Both the position numbers and the translations under genes were made by a program. A stretch of DNA of 64,000 bases. Origin: Sodalinema lacuna_A. GTDB lineage: Bacteria; Cyanobacteriota; Cyanobacteriia; Cyanobacteriales; Geitlerinemataceae. Positions 17,914-26,790 of the stretch are shown in pieces (positions within the stretch are counted from its first letter, which is position 1; every line of letters begins with the position of its first letter). The DNA lies in NCBI GenBank assembly GCA_900149785.2, contig FSSI02000003.1, positions 62,001-126,000 of the forward strand, written 5' to 3'. The notes beneath the pieces were generated by a model, which did not search any database, was not told the origin of the DNA, and worked only from the letters and a program-made list of their open reading frames with translations.

Positions 17914-17986
17914 GATCTAGAACCAGATCTAGAACAAGACTCAGGAAAAAACTCAGGAAAAAACTCAGGAAAAAACTCAGGAAAAG
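17914..17986. repeat. Two adjoining 12-bp tandem repeats at the purU 3' end
   Basis: Two copies of AGATCTAGAACC/A (17914-17937) are followed by four copies of ACTCAGGAAAAA/G (17939-17986). The last copy supplies the final codons and TGA stop of purU (minus strand, stop 17977-17979). Confidence 0.9.
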
Positions 17987-18831
17987 ACGACCGTACGGTT
18001 GTTGTAGGCCAGAACCCGATGCTGGAGATGCGATCGCACGGCCCGGGCCAACACCATCCGTTCTAAGTCTTTCCCTTTACGAATCAAGTCCTCTGTCAAG
18101 TCTCGGTGACTGACTCGGGCCACATCTTGCTCGATAATGGGGCCTTCGTCGAGATCCTGGGTGACATAATGGGCCGTAGCGCCGATGATTTTAACGCCTC
18201 GTTCGTAGGCGCGGTGATACGGCCGAGCGCCGGGAAAAGCGGGTAAAAAGGAATGGTGGATATTGATGATTTTTGGGAATTGGGCAATAAATTCTGGACT
18301 CACCACCTGCATATACTTGGCTAACACCACTAAGTCAATATCATACTGACGTAGCAGTTCTAATTGTTGGGCTTCTGCCTCCGGTTTACTTGCTTTTGTG
18401 ACCGGAATGTGGTAAAAGTCGATGTTGAATTGCTCGGCGATCGCCCCCAAGTTCGGATGATTACTAATCATTAAAGGAATCTCCGCCGGGAGTTCTTTGG
18501 CGTTTTGTCGCCAGAGGAGATCGAGTAAACAGTGGTCTTGTTTGGTCACCCAAATAGCCAGCCGTTGGCGTTCATCGGAGAAATGCAGTTCCCAGGTGGC
18601 GTTGAGGGGTTTTCCTACCGCAGCAAAGGCGCGATCGATAATATCTCGGGGAAGATTAAACCCGTCTAATTGCCATTCAATGCGACTTAAAAACAAGCCA
18701 GCATTAAAATCCGTATGGTGATCCGCATGAATAATATTGCCACCATTAGAATAAATAAAGTTGGCAATTTTGGCAACAAGTCCCTGTTGATCAGGGCAAG
18801 ATAATAATAAAGTAGCAGTTGCTCCGGTCAT
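17977..18831 (-). CDS. purU: Formyltetrahydrofolate deformylase
   Basis: A 284-residue enzyme that hydrolyses 10-formyl-THF to THF and formate, balancing one-carbon pools. It has an N-terminal ACT domain (LLLSCPDQQGLVAKIANFIY, ~6-85) and a C-terminal formyltransferase fold with INIHHSFLPAFPGARPYHRAY and the DLDEGPIIEQDV loop; the catalytic Asn, His and Asp are in place. It starts 37 bp after the VWA gene stop on the same strand, separated only by tandem copies of the VWA stop region. Confidence 0.96.
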   Translation of the reverse strand: MTGATATLLLSCPDQQGLVAKIANFIYSNGGNIIHADHHTDFNAGLFLSRIEWQLDGFNLPRDIIDRAFAAVGKPLNATWELHFSDERQRLAIWVTKQDHCLLDLLWRQNAKELPAEIPLMISNHPNLGAIAEQFNIDFYHIPVTKASKPEAEAQQLELLRQYDIDLVVLAKYMQVVSPEFIAQFPKIINIHHSFLPAFPGARPYHRAYERGVKIIGATAHYVTQDLDEGPIIEQDVARVSHRDLTEDLIRKGKDLERMVLARAVRSHLQHRVLAYNNRTVVFS

Positions 18832-18837
18832 CAGAAC

Positions 18838-18882
18838 CTTAGTCTAAAATGGCTTAGTCTAAAATGGCTTAGTCTAAAATGG
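18838..18882. repeat. Three 15-bp tandem repeats duplicating the VWA gene's last codons and stop
   Basis: The unit CTTAGTCTAAAATGG is present three times. Read on the minus strand it contains GCC ATT TTA GAC TAA, the final codons Ala-Ile-Leu-Asp-stop of the VWA gene. The first copy is the real end; two more fill the gap to purU. Confidence 0.95.
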
Positions 18883-19474
18883 CATTGAGAAGAACGTCAG
18901 AAAGTGATTTTCCTTCCATATCTTCTAAGGTAATTGTATCAACAATATCGAAAGCAGCACCCGTGTCCGTTAATTGATCATCGAGGGCTTTGAGAAATTC
19001 CCGAACTTTGGGATCATGGCCGACTTGAATAAAGGAAATCCCCAATTCTTCATCGCGATCAATTTTTTTAGAGGCTTCAATGAGGAGTTTAATCACATCT
19101 TTACGATTATCGGGTTCCCCATCGGTAATCACAAGCATGATTTCACCATTAGGCTGACTGGTTCCGGCGGCTTTGCGCTCAAAGTAGTTATTGAGGGCGT
19201 CGTCCAAGACGGCGGCTAATCCAGTTTTACCCACGGGGGTATTCTCTTCAAAAATCTTCCGAACTTTCTCAGAATTTACATTGTCATAGCGACGAAAACG
19301 ACTGGAAAAAAGATAGACCGTAATTCCATCGGGGTCATATTCCTCGCATTTTTCAGCCAGAGCGATCGCCGAGTTTTTAACCACCTCCCAGCGGCTTTTT
19401 CCACCGGGTTGGTCTTGTTCTGACATACTCCCGCTGCGGTCAACAATTAACGTATAGTCACGATTTTCTAACAT
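18869..19474 (-). CDS. von Willebrand factor A (VWA) domain protein
   Basis: A 201-residue, single-domain VWA protein. The MIDAS metal site is intact: DRSGSMS (residues ~12-18), the Thr/Gly region NTPVGKTGLAAVLDDAL, and ITDGEPDNR. There is no signal peptide, so it is cytosolic. It belongs to a cyanobacterial family of short VWA proteins of unknown role. It lies 214 bp downstream of a large P-loop ATPase on the same strand; VWA proteins often act with ATPases (MoxR-like or others), but here the partnership is only inferred from position. Confidence 0.9.
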   Translation of the reverse strand: MLENRDYTLIVDRSGSMSEQDQPGGKSRWEVVKNSAIALAEKCEEYDPDGITVYLFSSRFRRYDNVNSEKVRKIFEENTPVGKTGLAAVLDDALNNYFERKAAGTSQPNGEIMLVITDGEPDNRKDVIKLLIEASKKIDRDEELGISFIQVGHDPKVREFLKALDDQLTDTGAAFDIVDTITLEDMEGKSLSDVLLNAILD

Positions 19475-19484
19475 GGGCTTGAGA

Positions 19485-19605
19485 TGAAGCGTTTATCGCC
19501 GTAAATTAGGAACAATCAACCGTCAACAATCAAGTGTCAACCATTAACTGTCGACAATTAAGTGTCAACCATTAACCATCAACAATTAACCATCACGATG
19601 GGATG
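19485..19605. repeat. Degenerate AT-rich tandem repeat between ATPase and VWA genes
   Basis: A run of imperfect units such as GTCAACAATCAA, GTCAACCATTAA, GTCGACAATTAA and ATCAACAATTAA fills most of the 214-bp gap. It looks like a decayed STRR-type array. No promoter can be singled out. Confidence 0.7.
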
Positions 19606-19688
19606 TTGCAGCCGTATTTTAGCATCGTCTCGGCGAAGATGCGGCCGGAGGTGAGACTAATTTTTCAGGTTGACCCGGCCAAGTCCCT

Positions 19689-21599
19689 CTAGCGTTCAAT
19701 ATCGCTCGACTGCTGGTGGGAGGAGTAACGAGAATCCGGGGGTCCATCGTGTTTCGGGTTGGGGGCGATCGCCTCGGGGGTTGAGGGACGTAACAGGTGC
19801 CGAATGAGGGGATTTCCCGTCGCCAACCCCTTCCCATTGGCGAAACTTAAGATCCGAGATTTCGAGAGTCCCCATTCCTGTCGTTGGGCGATGATCTCAG
19901 CCAAAGCCAGGAGAGGGGCGATCGCCTCCAAGGACAAATCCAGCCAACCGCCGCCGGTGGCTTCTAAGCAGCCAATCCACTCTCGCGCCTTCCAATTTGA
20001 GGGGATCTTGGCCTCAAAGGGACGGACTAAAACGCCTCGCGTCAAGCCAAAGTCCTCAAAATCGCAAAGCGTTCGCAGGCGATTTCCCACCCGTTGTCCC
20101 CGTTCATCGAACACTACCATCACCCCGATGCACAGATCCTGGCCCCGTTCACTCCCGATAATCTTCAAATCAATGGTTTTACGCCGCTGAGATTTGCCCG
20201 AGACGCGCTGTTCCACACTGCGAATCTCAACCCCTTCTACGGTGGTTCCCAGCAAACTCTCGAAGCCCAAGCCGAGGGCTTCAATCACCGCCGTTTCTGT
20301 CATTTCCCCTAAATCTTGCACTTGGGCGAGACTGCGTTCAAAGGCCTGCGTCACCCGTTCGAGGGGGTCATTTTCCACAGGGCGGAAGTTTTCGGCACAC
20401 CATTCGATGGCATCATGAAGATCAGATCCTTCCCGGGCTAAGGCCTTCAATTGCGAGTCATCAAAGGGATACAGCGGTGAGGGCGGGACTAACTTGCGAT
20501 CGTGATAGAACTTGCGTAACCAAGCCCGAATCACCGATCGCACCACGGTTTCATCGGTGTCGGGGAGTTCAATGGGATCGGCGCGATCGCTCAAATGGCG
20601 CGTCATGCGCCCCAACATCGGCTGAACAATGCGATCCCAGGTTTCCGGGTCCATGACACTCAACAACACCGTTCCGTGAGTGCAACGCAGCGCCCGCAAA
20701 CTCTGGGAGAGGCGCACCATCGCCCCCACCGGAACTCGCATATCCCATTCATCTTCAAGGGCGTCTTCGTCGGTTTCATCCAATTCTTCCCCATCGAGGC
20801 GATCAAACGCCACCACCAGGGGTTTCCAATCCCCCAACACCTGCAAAATTTCCTCTAGCAATTCCGCCGCACGACTTTCGCGACTTTCTCCCTGACGTTG
20901 GGGAAGGCCGAGTTCATCGAGTTTCCAGGGGGCCAGCGATCGCCCCGCCAGCCATTTACGGGCGAAGGGGGCCTGGGCGGGGGCTAAGGTCCATAAAATG
21001 GCCCGTACCACATCGGGATCGCCAATATCCGGGCGCTGCTTAAAGAAGCCTTCCGCGACGCGATCGACCCAATGGCGATTGCGGTCTTGAGGTTGTCCCC
21101 GTAGTCGCCGTACAGCGAGTTCTGGGGTTAACTCCTTGACTTGGGTATCGAGACTTTCTAAAGCGTGGGTGGCTAGGGCGCTGGCGAGTTCCTGCCATTG
21201 CATGAAGCCCGAAGCCCCTTTACGAGTTAGACTTTGGGCGATCGCATTCAGCAACACCTGACGGACTGTCGTGCTATCTTGAAACTGCTGAAGGTCGATA
21301 TAGATAAACGCGGCTTCCCCACTGCGCTGGAGTTTTTGCCAAACTTGGGCCAGAAAATGGGTTTTACCGGTTCCCATCTCCCCGAGAATGACCAGAGAAC
21401 ACACACGTTTACCGCGATCAATTTCCGCCAAGGCCGATTGTACCAACGCCATAGCGCTGCGGTGAGGCGATGGACAGTCGGGGAGATTACCGCGCCAGAG
21501 ATCGGCTTCTTCTAGGGTGGCTAACCCAACAAAGGGATTATGACGCTCGATCGCGCGGTTGAGGGCAGATAGGGTGGATCGATCCAAAGCTTCGGTCAA
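19689..21599 (-). CDS. Large P-loop ATPase of unknown function
   Basis: A 636-residue protein from a TTG at 21599. Walker A is GEMGTGKTHF (~73-82); a Walker-B-like LVVAFDRLD follows near residue 265. Then come a helical AAA lid-like region with SVMDPETWDRI and IELPDTDETVVRSVIRAWLRKFYHD, and an unassigned C-terminal domain (~445-590: RRKTIDLKIIGSERGQ, a beta-rich segment with LTRGVLVRPFEAKIPSNW) that could be a nuclease-like or binding fold, with no motif I can prove. The proline-rich tail is variable. It resembles STAND/ORC-type ATP-switches that load or sense nucleic acids. It sits between a membrane/HTH protein and a VWA protein, all leftward. Confidence 0.7.
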   Translation of the reverse strand: MTEALDRSTLSALNRAIERHNPFVGLATLEEADLWRGNLPDCPSPHRSAMALVQSALAEIDRGKRVCSLVILGEMGTGKTHFLAQVWQKLQRSGEAAFIYIDLQQFQDSTTVRQVLLNAIAQSLTRKGASGFMQWQELASALATHALESLDTQVKELTPELAVRRLRGQPQDRNRHWVDRVAEGFFKQRPDIGDPDVVRAILWTLAPAQAPFARKWLAGRSLAPWKLDELGLPQRQGESRESRAAELLEEILQVLGDWKPLVVAFDRLDGEELDETDEDALEDEWDMRVPVGAMVRLSQSLRALRCTHGTVLLSVMDPETWDRIVQPMLGRMTRHLSDRADPIELPDTDETVVRSVIRAWLRKFYHDRKLVPPSPLYPFDDSQLKALAREGSDLHDAIEWCAENFRPVENDPLERVTQAFERSLAQVQDLGEMTETAVIEALGLGFESLLGTTVEGVEIRSVEQRVSGKSQRRKTIDLKIIGSERGQDLCIGVMVVFDERGQRVGNRLRTLCDFEDFGLTRGVLVRPFEAKIPSNWKAREWIGCLEATGGGWLDLSLEAIAPLLALAEIIAQRQEWGLSKSRILSFANGKGLATGNPLIRHLLRPSTPEAIAPNPKHDGPPDSRYSSHQQSSDIER

Positions 21600-21676
21600 A
21601 ACGGGTTAACAACTAGAACTTGACATCAGGACGGACGTTGAGACTTGGGGAACCAATCCCCAATCCCGTCGCCGGC

Positions 21677-22363
21677 CTAGGTTGGGCGATGTGAAGCGTA
21701 AAATTCCTTGCTGTCACTACAGTACTGCCACAACAGACCTTCTGGATCTTTAGTTTGCGCCCAATCACTAAAATCAGACTTATGTTTGCGCTTGCCAATG
21801 GTACTCGAACTCACCTGTAAACGGCGGGCCAGTTGGGCTTGAATTAAGGATTGACGAGGTTCAGCGGCGGCTGAGGCCGACATCGTGTTGGTCTGGGGTT
21901 GTTCAACGTTAGCCTTGACAGCCTTGACATCTTGAACGTCCTGATTGACGGTTACAGGTGTTGGTTGTTGGCCCGGTTGGCGATCGCCGGTTGTCGGTTT
22001 GGGCGATGGGGCTAAGTTAGGATGTTGCCGAGGGTCGAGATGGGCCTGAACCGGTGGTTGGGGAGACTGTTGCAGCTGAGACGCGTCGATGGAGTTGGCC
22101 TCGACGCTTGCATGAGGATTCTCTGCTGAGGCCAGTTGGCGTTCCCGTTGCCAGAAAAACAGGCCGACCCCGGCGGCGATCGCCCCAAAGGCCACCACGT
22201 TCACCGCGAGTAGCATTGTTGTGAGGGTCGCAAAGAAGGCGCGAAAGAACGCCATCGCCCCTTGTAAGAGGGCCGGAATGGCAAATAACGCCACCAGAAC
22301 CCCTACAACATAACGCCAATAGGCGATCGCAGAGAAATCAACGGAGTTGCCATTGCGGGTCAT
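21677..22363 (-). CDS. Membrane-anchored protein with C-terminal HTH-like domain
   Basis: A 228-residue protein with two membrane helices (YVVGVLVALFAIPALLQGAMAF and TTMLLAVNVVAFGAIAAGVGLFFW, ~18-75), a Pro/Gln/Asn-rich disordered linker (~80-165), and a conserved end: LIQAQLARRLQVSSSTIGKRK followed by SDFSDWAQTKDPEGLLWQY. The QLARRLQVSSSTIGKRK segment reads like a helix-turn-helix; similar tails occur in other cyanobacterial proteins. It may be a membrane-tethered DNA-binding or docking protein. Its function is unknown. It ends 77 bp before the ATPase start. Confidence 0.65.
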   Translation of the reverse strand: MTRNGNSVDFSAIAYWRYVVGVLVALFAIPALLQGAMAFFRAFFATLTTMLLAVNVVAFGAIAAGVGLFFWQRERQLASAENPHASVEANSIDASQLQQSPQPPVQAHLDPRQHPNLAPSPKPTTGDRQPGQQPTPVTVNQDVQDVKAVKANVEQPQTNTMSASAAAEPRQSLIQAQLARRLQVSSSTIGKRKHKSDFSDWAQTKDPEGLLWQYCSDSKEFYASHRPT

Positions 22364-22457
22364 CGGATGGTCGGTGGTGGACGGTTGTTACAAATTTTGC
22401 CACATTCTGGTTCCGGCGGCATCTTTTTTCACGGATTGTTGCCCTTGATGCACGAGA

Positions 22458-23309
22458 TTAACCCCGAAAGAGAACATCGGCGACTCGGGCCACATCAGAC
22501 ATGGCCCGGAGATCGTGAACCCTGAGAAGATCTGCCCCAGCGGCGATGGCGGCGGTACAGGCCGCTGCTGTTCCCCAGACGCGATCCTTGGCTTCGGGGC
22601 GATCGAGAATGCGGCCAATAAAACTTTTGCGGGAGACGCCGAGTAGGAGGGGATAGCCTAATTTGTGGAATTGGGGCAATTCTCGTAACAGTCGTAGATT
22701 TTGATCCTGGGTTTTGGCGAAGCCAATCCCGGGATCGAGAATTAACTGTTGAGTCGAGACGCCACAGGCGATCGCCGCATGGATATGTTGTTGCAGTTTC
22801 TCGGCGACCTCAGCTACGACATCTTCATACTGAGTCAGCGATTGCATGGTTTTGGGGGTCCCCCGCATGTGCATGAGGATGGCGGGAACGTCACGTTCCC
22901 CAATCAGGGGTAACATCTCGGGATCGGCAGTTCCGCCACTGACATCATTGATGATATCCGCCCCGGCGTCCAAGGCCGCCGCTGCGACGGCGGCGCGATA
23001 GGTATCAACGGAAATAGGGCAGTTTGAGCGCGATCGCAGGGCTTCAATCACCGGAACCACCCGTTTAATTTCTGCTTCTGGAGACACCTCCTCGGCCCCA
23101 GGCCGGGTGGATTGGCCGCCAATATCGAGGATATCGGCCCCGGAGATCTCCAGATGTTGGGCTTGGTTGAGGGCGTTTTGCAGGGAGATGAACTCTCCGC
23201 CGTCACTGAAACTATCGGGGGTAACATTGAGAACTCCCATGATATAGGTGCGATCGCCCCAAGAGAATTGGCGATCGCGAATGGTTAATGTCGGATTAAG
23301 ATATCTCAC
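22458..23309 (-). CDS. folP: Dihydropteroate synthase
   Basis: A 283-residue TIM-barrel enzyme joining p-aminobenzoate to dihydropterin pyrophosphate in folate synthesis. GVLNVTPDSFSDGGEF is the first family signature; DIGGQSTRPGAEEV is the second. INDVSGG, the LDPGIGFAKT segment and GVSRKSFIG complete the active site. It starts with GTG (23307-23309) 15 bp after the rnhA stop, so the two are an operon. Confidence 0.96.
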   Translation of the reverse strand: MRYLNPTLTIRDRQFSWGDRTYIMGVLNVTPDSFSDGGEFISLQNALNQAQHLEISGADILDIGGQSTRPGAEEVSPEAEIKRVVPVIEALRSRSNCPISVDTYRAAVAAAALDAGADIINDVSGGTADPEMLPLIGERDVPAILMHMRGTPKTMQSLTQYEDVVAEVAEKLQQHIHAAIACGVSTQQLILDPGIGFAKTQDQNLRLLRELPQFHKLGYPLLLGVSRKSFIGRILDRPEAKDRVWGTAAACTAAIAAGADLLRVHDLRAMSDVARVADVLFRG

Positions 23310-23324
23310 CAGTCTCCCTCAAGC

Positions 23325-23798
23325 CTACGCTTCCCCTCGTTCAAAGCCTTCATCAATGGGTAAATCGGCTTCTTTTGCGGCGGCCACGGCCAGGCGATCG
23401 CAACATTCATTCTCCTTATTTCCCGCATGGCCTTTCACCCAAACAAACTCCACCTGATGGAACTCACACAACTGCAACAAGTCCTCCCACAGATCGGGAT
23501 TTTTAGCCCGTTCCTTTTTATTGCGCCACCACCCCTTCGCCTTCCAGCGTTTGGCCCATCCCTGACGCATCGCATCCACAATATACTTAGAATCGGAATA
23601 TAACGTCACCTGACAGGCTTGTTTCAGCAATTTTAAGCCCACAATAGCCGCCATCATTTCCATGCGATTATTGGTCGTGCGTCGAAAGCCTCCCGAGAGT
23701 TCCTTCCGGAAATCCCGATACATCAGAACCGTTCCATAGCCGCCGGGACCAGGATTACCACTACAAGCGCCATCGGTGTAAATCGTCACTGACTTCAT
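23325..23798 (-). CDS. rnhA: Ribonuclease HI
   Basis: About 157 residues. The four catalytic acids are present: Asp in TDGACSGNPGPGG, Glu in NNRMEMMA, Asp in YSDSKYIVD and Asp in NECCDRLA. It removes RNA from RNA:DNA hybrids. The ATG at 23798 is preferred since GGTGAG stands 7 nt upstream; an ATG two codons earlier (23804) and a GTG at 23813 are alternatives. Upstream of folP on the same strand. Confidence 0.95.
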   Translation of the reverse strand: MKSVTIYTDGACSGNPGPGGYGTVLMYRDFRKELSGGFRRTTNNRMEMMAAIVGLKLLKQACQVTLYSDSKYIVDAMRQGWAKRWKAKGWWRNKKERAKNPDLWEDLLQLCEFHQVEFVWVKGHAGNKENECCDRLAVAAAKEADLPIDEGFERGEA

Positions 23799-23906
23799 CG
23801 TCATCTCACCCACTCCAGTTCCAGAACAACCCCATCTAAGATAGACCCCATCCTAATCCCTGACTTTGGCCGTTCACAAGGGAACCGCCCTACAATTCCC
23901 GCAATT

Positions 23907-26114
23907 CTACAATTCCCGCAATTCCCGCAATAATGTCGGCCGCTTCGCCACATCCGCCGGATTGGGCAACGTCACCTGGCTATACTCAGCCTCAATGGTC
24001 TCAAAAAGGCGCAACACCCCCTCCTTAAACCGTTCACCATCAAAACAGGCGCCCCGCTGTCGGGCTGCCTCCTGTCGCCCCGCCCAGGCTTCGGGTTGCC
24101 CCTCTCGTTGACAACAGAGATCATAGGTCTGTTGCACCAACTCGTCCAGAGACTCTACCAAAATCCCCGACTCCCCGTCCACAATTTCCGGCTGTCCCCC
24201 ACCCCGAAACACCACCGGAATACAGCCATTTTGCATCGCCTCAACGGTCGCCATGCCAAAATGTTCAAAGCGTTCGGGATGGGTTTCTTCTAAGCCACAT
24301 AAATGCCAGAAAATCGCCGCTTTTTGATAAAGGGTCTGCAACCGTTCTAAAGATACATTTGTTTCTAAGGTGACGGGGATTTGCGCTTGGTTGATTTGTT
24401 TTTCTAATCCTTGTAAATAGCTATTTTTCTTGCGACTTCCTCCCACTAAAACCAGCCGCCAGCCCTGCATCACTTGGGGATGGGCAGCATAGAGGCGTTG
24501 AAAGGCTTGCACCATTTCTTGTTGTTTCTTGGTTCCTCCGGTTTCAAATCGCCCAACGGATAAAATTAGGGTTTCTTTATCTTGTAGCAAGTTTTGTGGC
24601 AAATCTGGCGGCTGCATCTGAACAGGAGGATAGAGTAATGTGGTGGGATTTAAGCGCCAACGTTTGCGAATCCATTGCTGGGTATATTGACTATTCGCGA
24701 CAAGCCAACTGTAGCGATCAACGGCAAAGTAGGCTTCGCGATGAGTGTCTGGAAAGTGACAAAAGAAGATCGAAATTGGTGATAAAGGGACGACTTTTGT
24801 GACTTGGTTGGCGTTAATAAAAATGTCATACTCTTTGCTGGCTAGGGAAATTGCATCGAATGGGTTGGCGGTTTCGGCGGTTACCCAGGTTGCGTCAATG
24901 ATGTCTGAACCTCGTTTGTCGAAAAATGGCAAGGGAATGATGCGAATGTGACAACGGGATAAGTCCAGTCCATACCAGTTTTCGAGTTGTTCCCGTGTAA
25001 CGGGGCGATCGCCAATTAAGGTAATATCAAATCTATCTTGTAAAATTGAGGCTAATGTGGCTAAATAGCGCTGTCCACCGCCAATAAAGTGCAGTGCATT
25101 ATCATAAATTGCTAAAGTGGGTTTGCGATAATTTAAAATAACTTCTAGTCGTGCTAAAAGCTTATCGATATCTCGATGTCCGTAGATTTTTTCTAGGGTT
25201 TGGCAAAGTTTGGGCAGAATCGACTCAACAATCGCATTGCTGTTTTCTTCTAAGAGTTTTTTGAGGACAATCGGTAGGCAGTCATAGAGTAAATCATAGT
25301 GTTGCTCAATCCAAAATACTGATGAAGGGAGGGCATTGATTAACTGTTCTGGTTCATGTTTTGCTAAATAGAGAAAGCGATTGCGGTTGCAAAAATACTC
25401 AGTTAAAACTGACCCAGTACTCGATCCTCCGACTTGGTGATCGACGATCGCCTCGGGAATATAGCGAAATCCCCAACCGCGATCGCGACAGCGTTTTGAG
25501 TATTCTACATCCTCAAAATACATGACAAAATCTTCATCAATTTCTCCCACATCTTGCAAACAATCCCGTTGAAATAGGGTCGCTGCCCAACAGAGTCCTT
25601 CAACATCTTTGGCTTTGTCATACTGACCGCGATCGGCTTCCCCATAGCCAATATCCGCCCAGTAATGGTTCCTGAGACGACGATGGCCGACACTGTTGAT
25701 ACGTCCATCCAAAAAGCGAATTTTACCCGCTACAGCGCCAATTTTAGCCCCGGTTTGATTAGATGAATTCGACGTTTCATTGGACGATTGCAATGCCGGT
25801 AGCAGATAGTTTAACCAATCCCGATGTAGTTGAGCGTCGTTGTTTAAAAAAGCAATATACTCCCCTTGAGCCTGTCTAATTCCTAAGTTTAAAGCCCCGG
25901 CGAAGTTATTGCGGTGATTGCGGATAATATGCACGTCCGGGAAGTCTTGTTCGACAACGGTTAATGAGTCATCCTGAGACCCATTATCGACGAGAATTAC
26001 ATCGAGGCGATCGCGCGGGTAATCGAGTCCATACACGGCTCCTAGACAAGAGTGGAGGTAGTGAAGGCCGTTATAGTTAACAATAATAAAAGAACAGATA
26101 GGAGACGGGGTCAT
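23907..26114 (-). CDS. Two-domain glycosyltransferase (GT2 fused to GT4)
   Basis: About 735 residues from the ATG at 26114. Residues 1-~240 are a GT2 (GT-A fold) domain: FIIVNYNGLHYLHSCL, VDNGSQDDS and FLNNDAQLHRDWL (the metal-binding acidic site). A spacer with a degenerate second region (~330-460) is followed by a GT4 (GT-B) donor domain: LSVGRFETGGTKKQQEMV, FWHLCGLEETHPERFEHFGM and VEAMQNGCIPVVFRGGGQPEI. It probably builds surface glycan by adding two sugars. The neighbours, a coiled-coil protein and an RmlA-like enzyme, are leftward in the same block. The upstream open frame is only a heptamer array, so this start is chosen. Confidence 0.92.
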   Translation of the reverse strand: MTPSPICSFIIVNYNGLHYLHSCLGAVYGLDYPRDRLDVILVDNGSQDDSLTVVEQDFPDVHIIRNHRNNFAGALNLGIRQAQGEYIAFLNNDAQLHRDWLNYLLPALQSSNETSNSSNQTGAKIGAVAGKIRFLDGRINSVGHRRLRNHYWADIGYGEADRGQYDKAKDVEGLCWAATLFQRDCLQDVGEIDEDFVMYFEDVEYSKRCRDRGWGFRYIPEAIVDHQVGGSSTGSVLTEYFCNRNRFLYLAKHEPEQLINALPSSVFWIEQHYDLLYDCLPIVLKKLLEENSNAIVESILPKLCQTLEKIYGHRDIDKLLARLEVILNYRKPTLAIYDNALHFIGGGQRYLATLASILQDRFDITLIGDRPVTREQLENWYGLDLSRCHIRIIPLPFFDKRGSDIIDATWVTAETANPFDAISLASKEYDIFINANQVTKVVPLSPISIFFCHFPDTHREAYFAVDRYSWLVANSQYTQQWIRKRWRLNPTTLLYPPVQMQPPDLPQNLLQDKETLILSVGRFETGGTKKQQEMVQAFQRLYAAHPQVMQGWRLVLVGGSRKKNSYLQGLEKQINQAQIPVTLETNVSLERLQTLYQKAAIFWHLCGLEETHPERFEHFGMATVEAMQNGCIPVVFRGGGQPEIVDGESGILVESLDELVQQTYDLCCQREGQPEAWAGRQEAARQRGACFDGERFKEGVLRLFETIEAEYSQVTLPNPADVAKRPTLLRELREL

Positions 26115-26116
26115 GG

Positions 26117-26155
26117 GGGAAGAAAGGCAAGAGGCAAGAGGCAAGATGCAAGAGG
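26117..26155. repeat. Heptamer repeat (GCAAGAG)n just upstream of the GT2-GT4 start
   Basis: About five GCAAGAG-type units, which read TGCCTCT on the coding (minus) strand, end about 11 nt before the ATG at 26114. One unit carries a base change (GCAAGAT). No Shine-Dalgarno lies between the array and the ATG. Confidence 0.85.
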
Positions 26156-26262
26156 GGCGCACCTTTATATTTTTGCGCTAGGTAACAGCGAATTTTCAGG
26201 CTTTGGGGGGTATGAATTAGCCTATTTGTTGTCCCCTTTTTTTGATGATTAACTACTTATTA

Positions 26263-26778
26263 TTATTCACGATTAACGGTCTTAATGAGTTTTTGGATGG
26301 CGCGGGTTTGTAGTTTTTGTTGAGTTTTGAGTGCTTCGAGTTCTGCCTCTAAATGGGCGATGGTGTCGGCGCGATCGCGGGCCAAATCTTGCAACTCATT
26401 CACCTCCTGGCGTAACTGGGCTACTCGTCCAGTTAACACTTCTGCAAAACGGGCATTTGCCCCATTGTAGGCGACCTGGAACATCAAAATGGGTTTCAGG
26501 ACTTTCCGGGCCAGTCGCCGAGTGGCGGTGATGGCTGGCCCGAAGCGGTGGGCCGAGAAGAGGGGAACATGATAGATGTTCGCCCGTTGGCGCAGGGCGA
26601 TGAGATCGTCGTCGCGATCGTCGTGTAACTGATCGATCGATTCGATCATCGGTGGAGGCGCATCCTCTAGGCCAATCCTCGACGAGAGATGCTGACGGAG
26701 TTGGCGAATCAGCTTGGCTTTGGGATTTCCAGTCGCGGAGTGGTCAGATTGGCGATCGCGAGACATTGACGATTCCAT
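26263..26778 (-). CDS. Coiled-coil protein associated with glycan genes
   Basis: A 171-residue soluble protein. The middle section LRQRANIYHVPLFSAHRFGP, then RRLARKVLKPILMFQVAYN, matches the N-terminal region often found on methyltransferases and glycosyltransferases of cyanobacterial surface-polysaccharide clusters. Residues ~118-165 are a coiled coil (LRQEVNELQDLARDRADTI and on). No catalytic motif is present. It lies 12 bp downstream of the RmlA-like gene, same strand, so it belongs to the same operon. Confidence 0.7.
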   Translation of the reverse strand: MESSMSRDRQSDHSATGNPKAKLIRQLRQHLSSRIGLEDAPPPMIESIDQLHDDRDDDLIALRQRANIYHVPLFSAHRFGPAITATRRLARKVLKPILMFQVAYNGANARFAEVLTGRVAQLRQEVNELQDLARDRADTIAHLEAELEALKTQQKLQTRAIQKLIKTVNRE

Positions 26779-26790
26779 GATAAGACTCCA

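Noticed and set aside
17892..18113. Arg/Lys-rich frame after the DUF7734-like gene
   Set aside because: Made by the 12-bp tandem repeat and antisense to purU.
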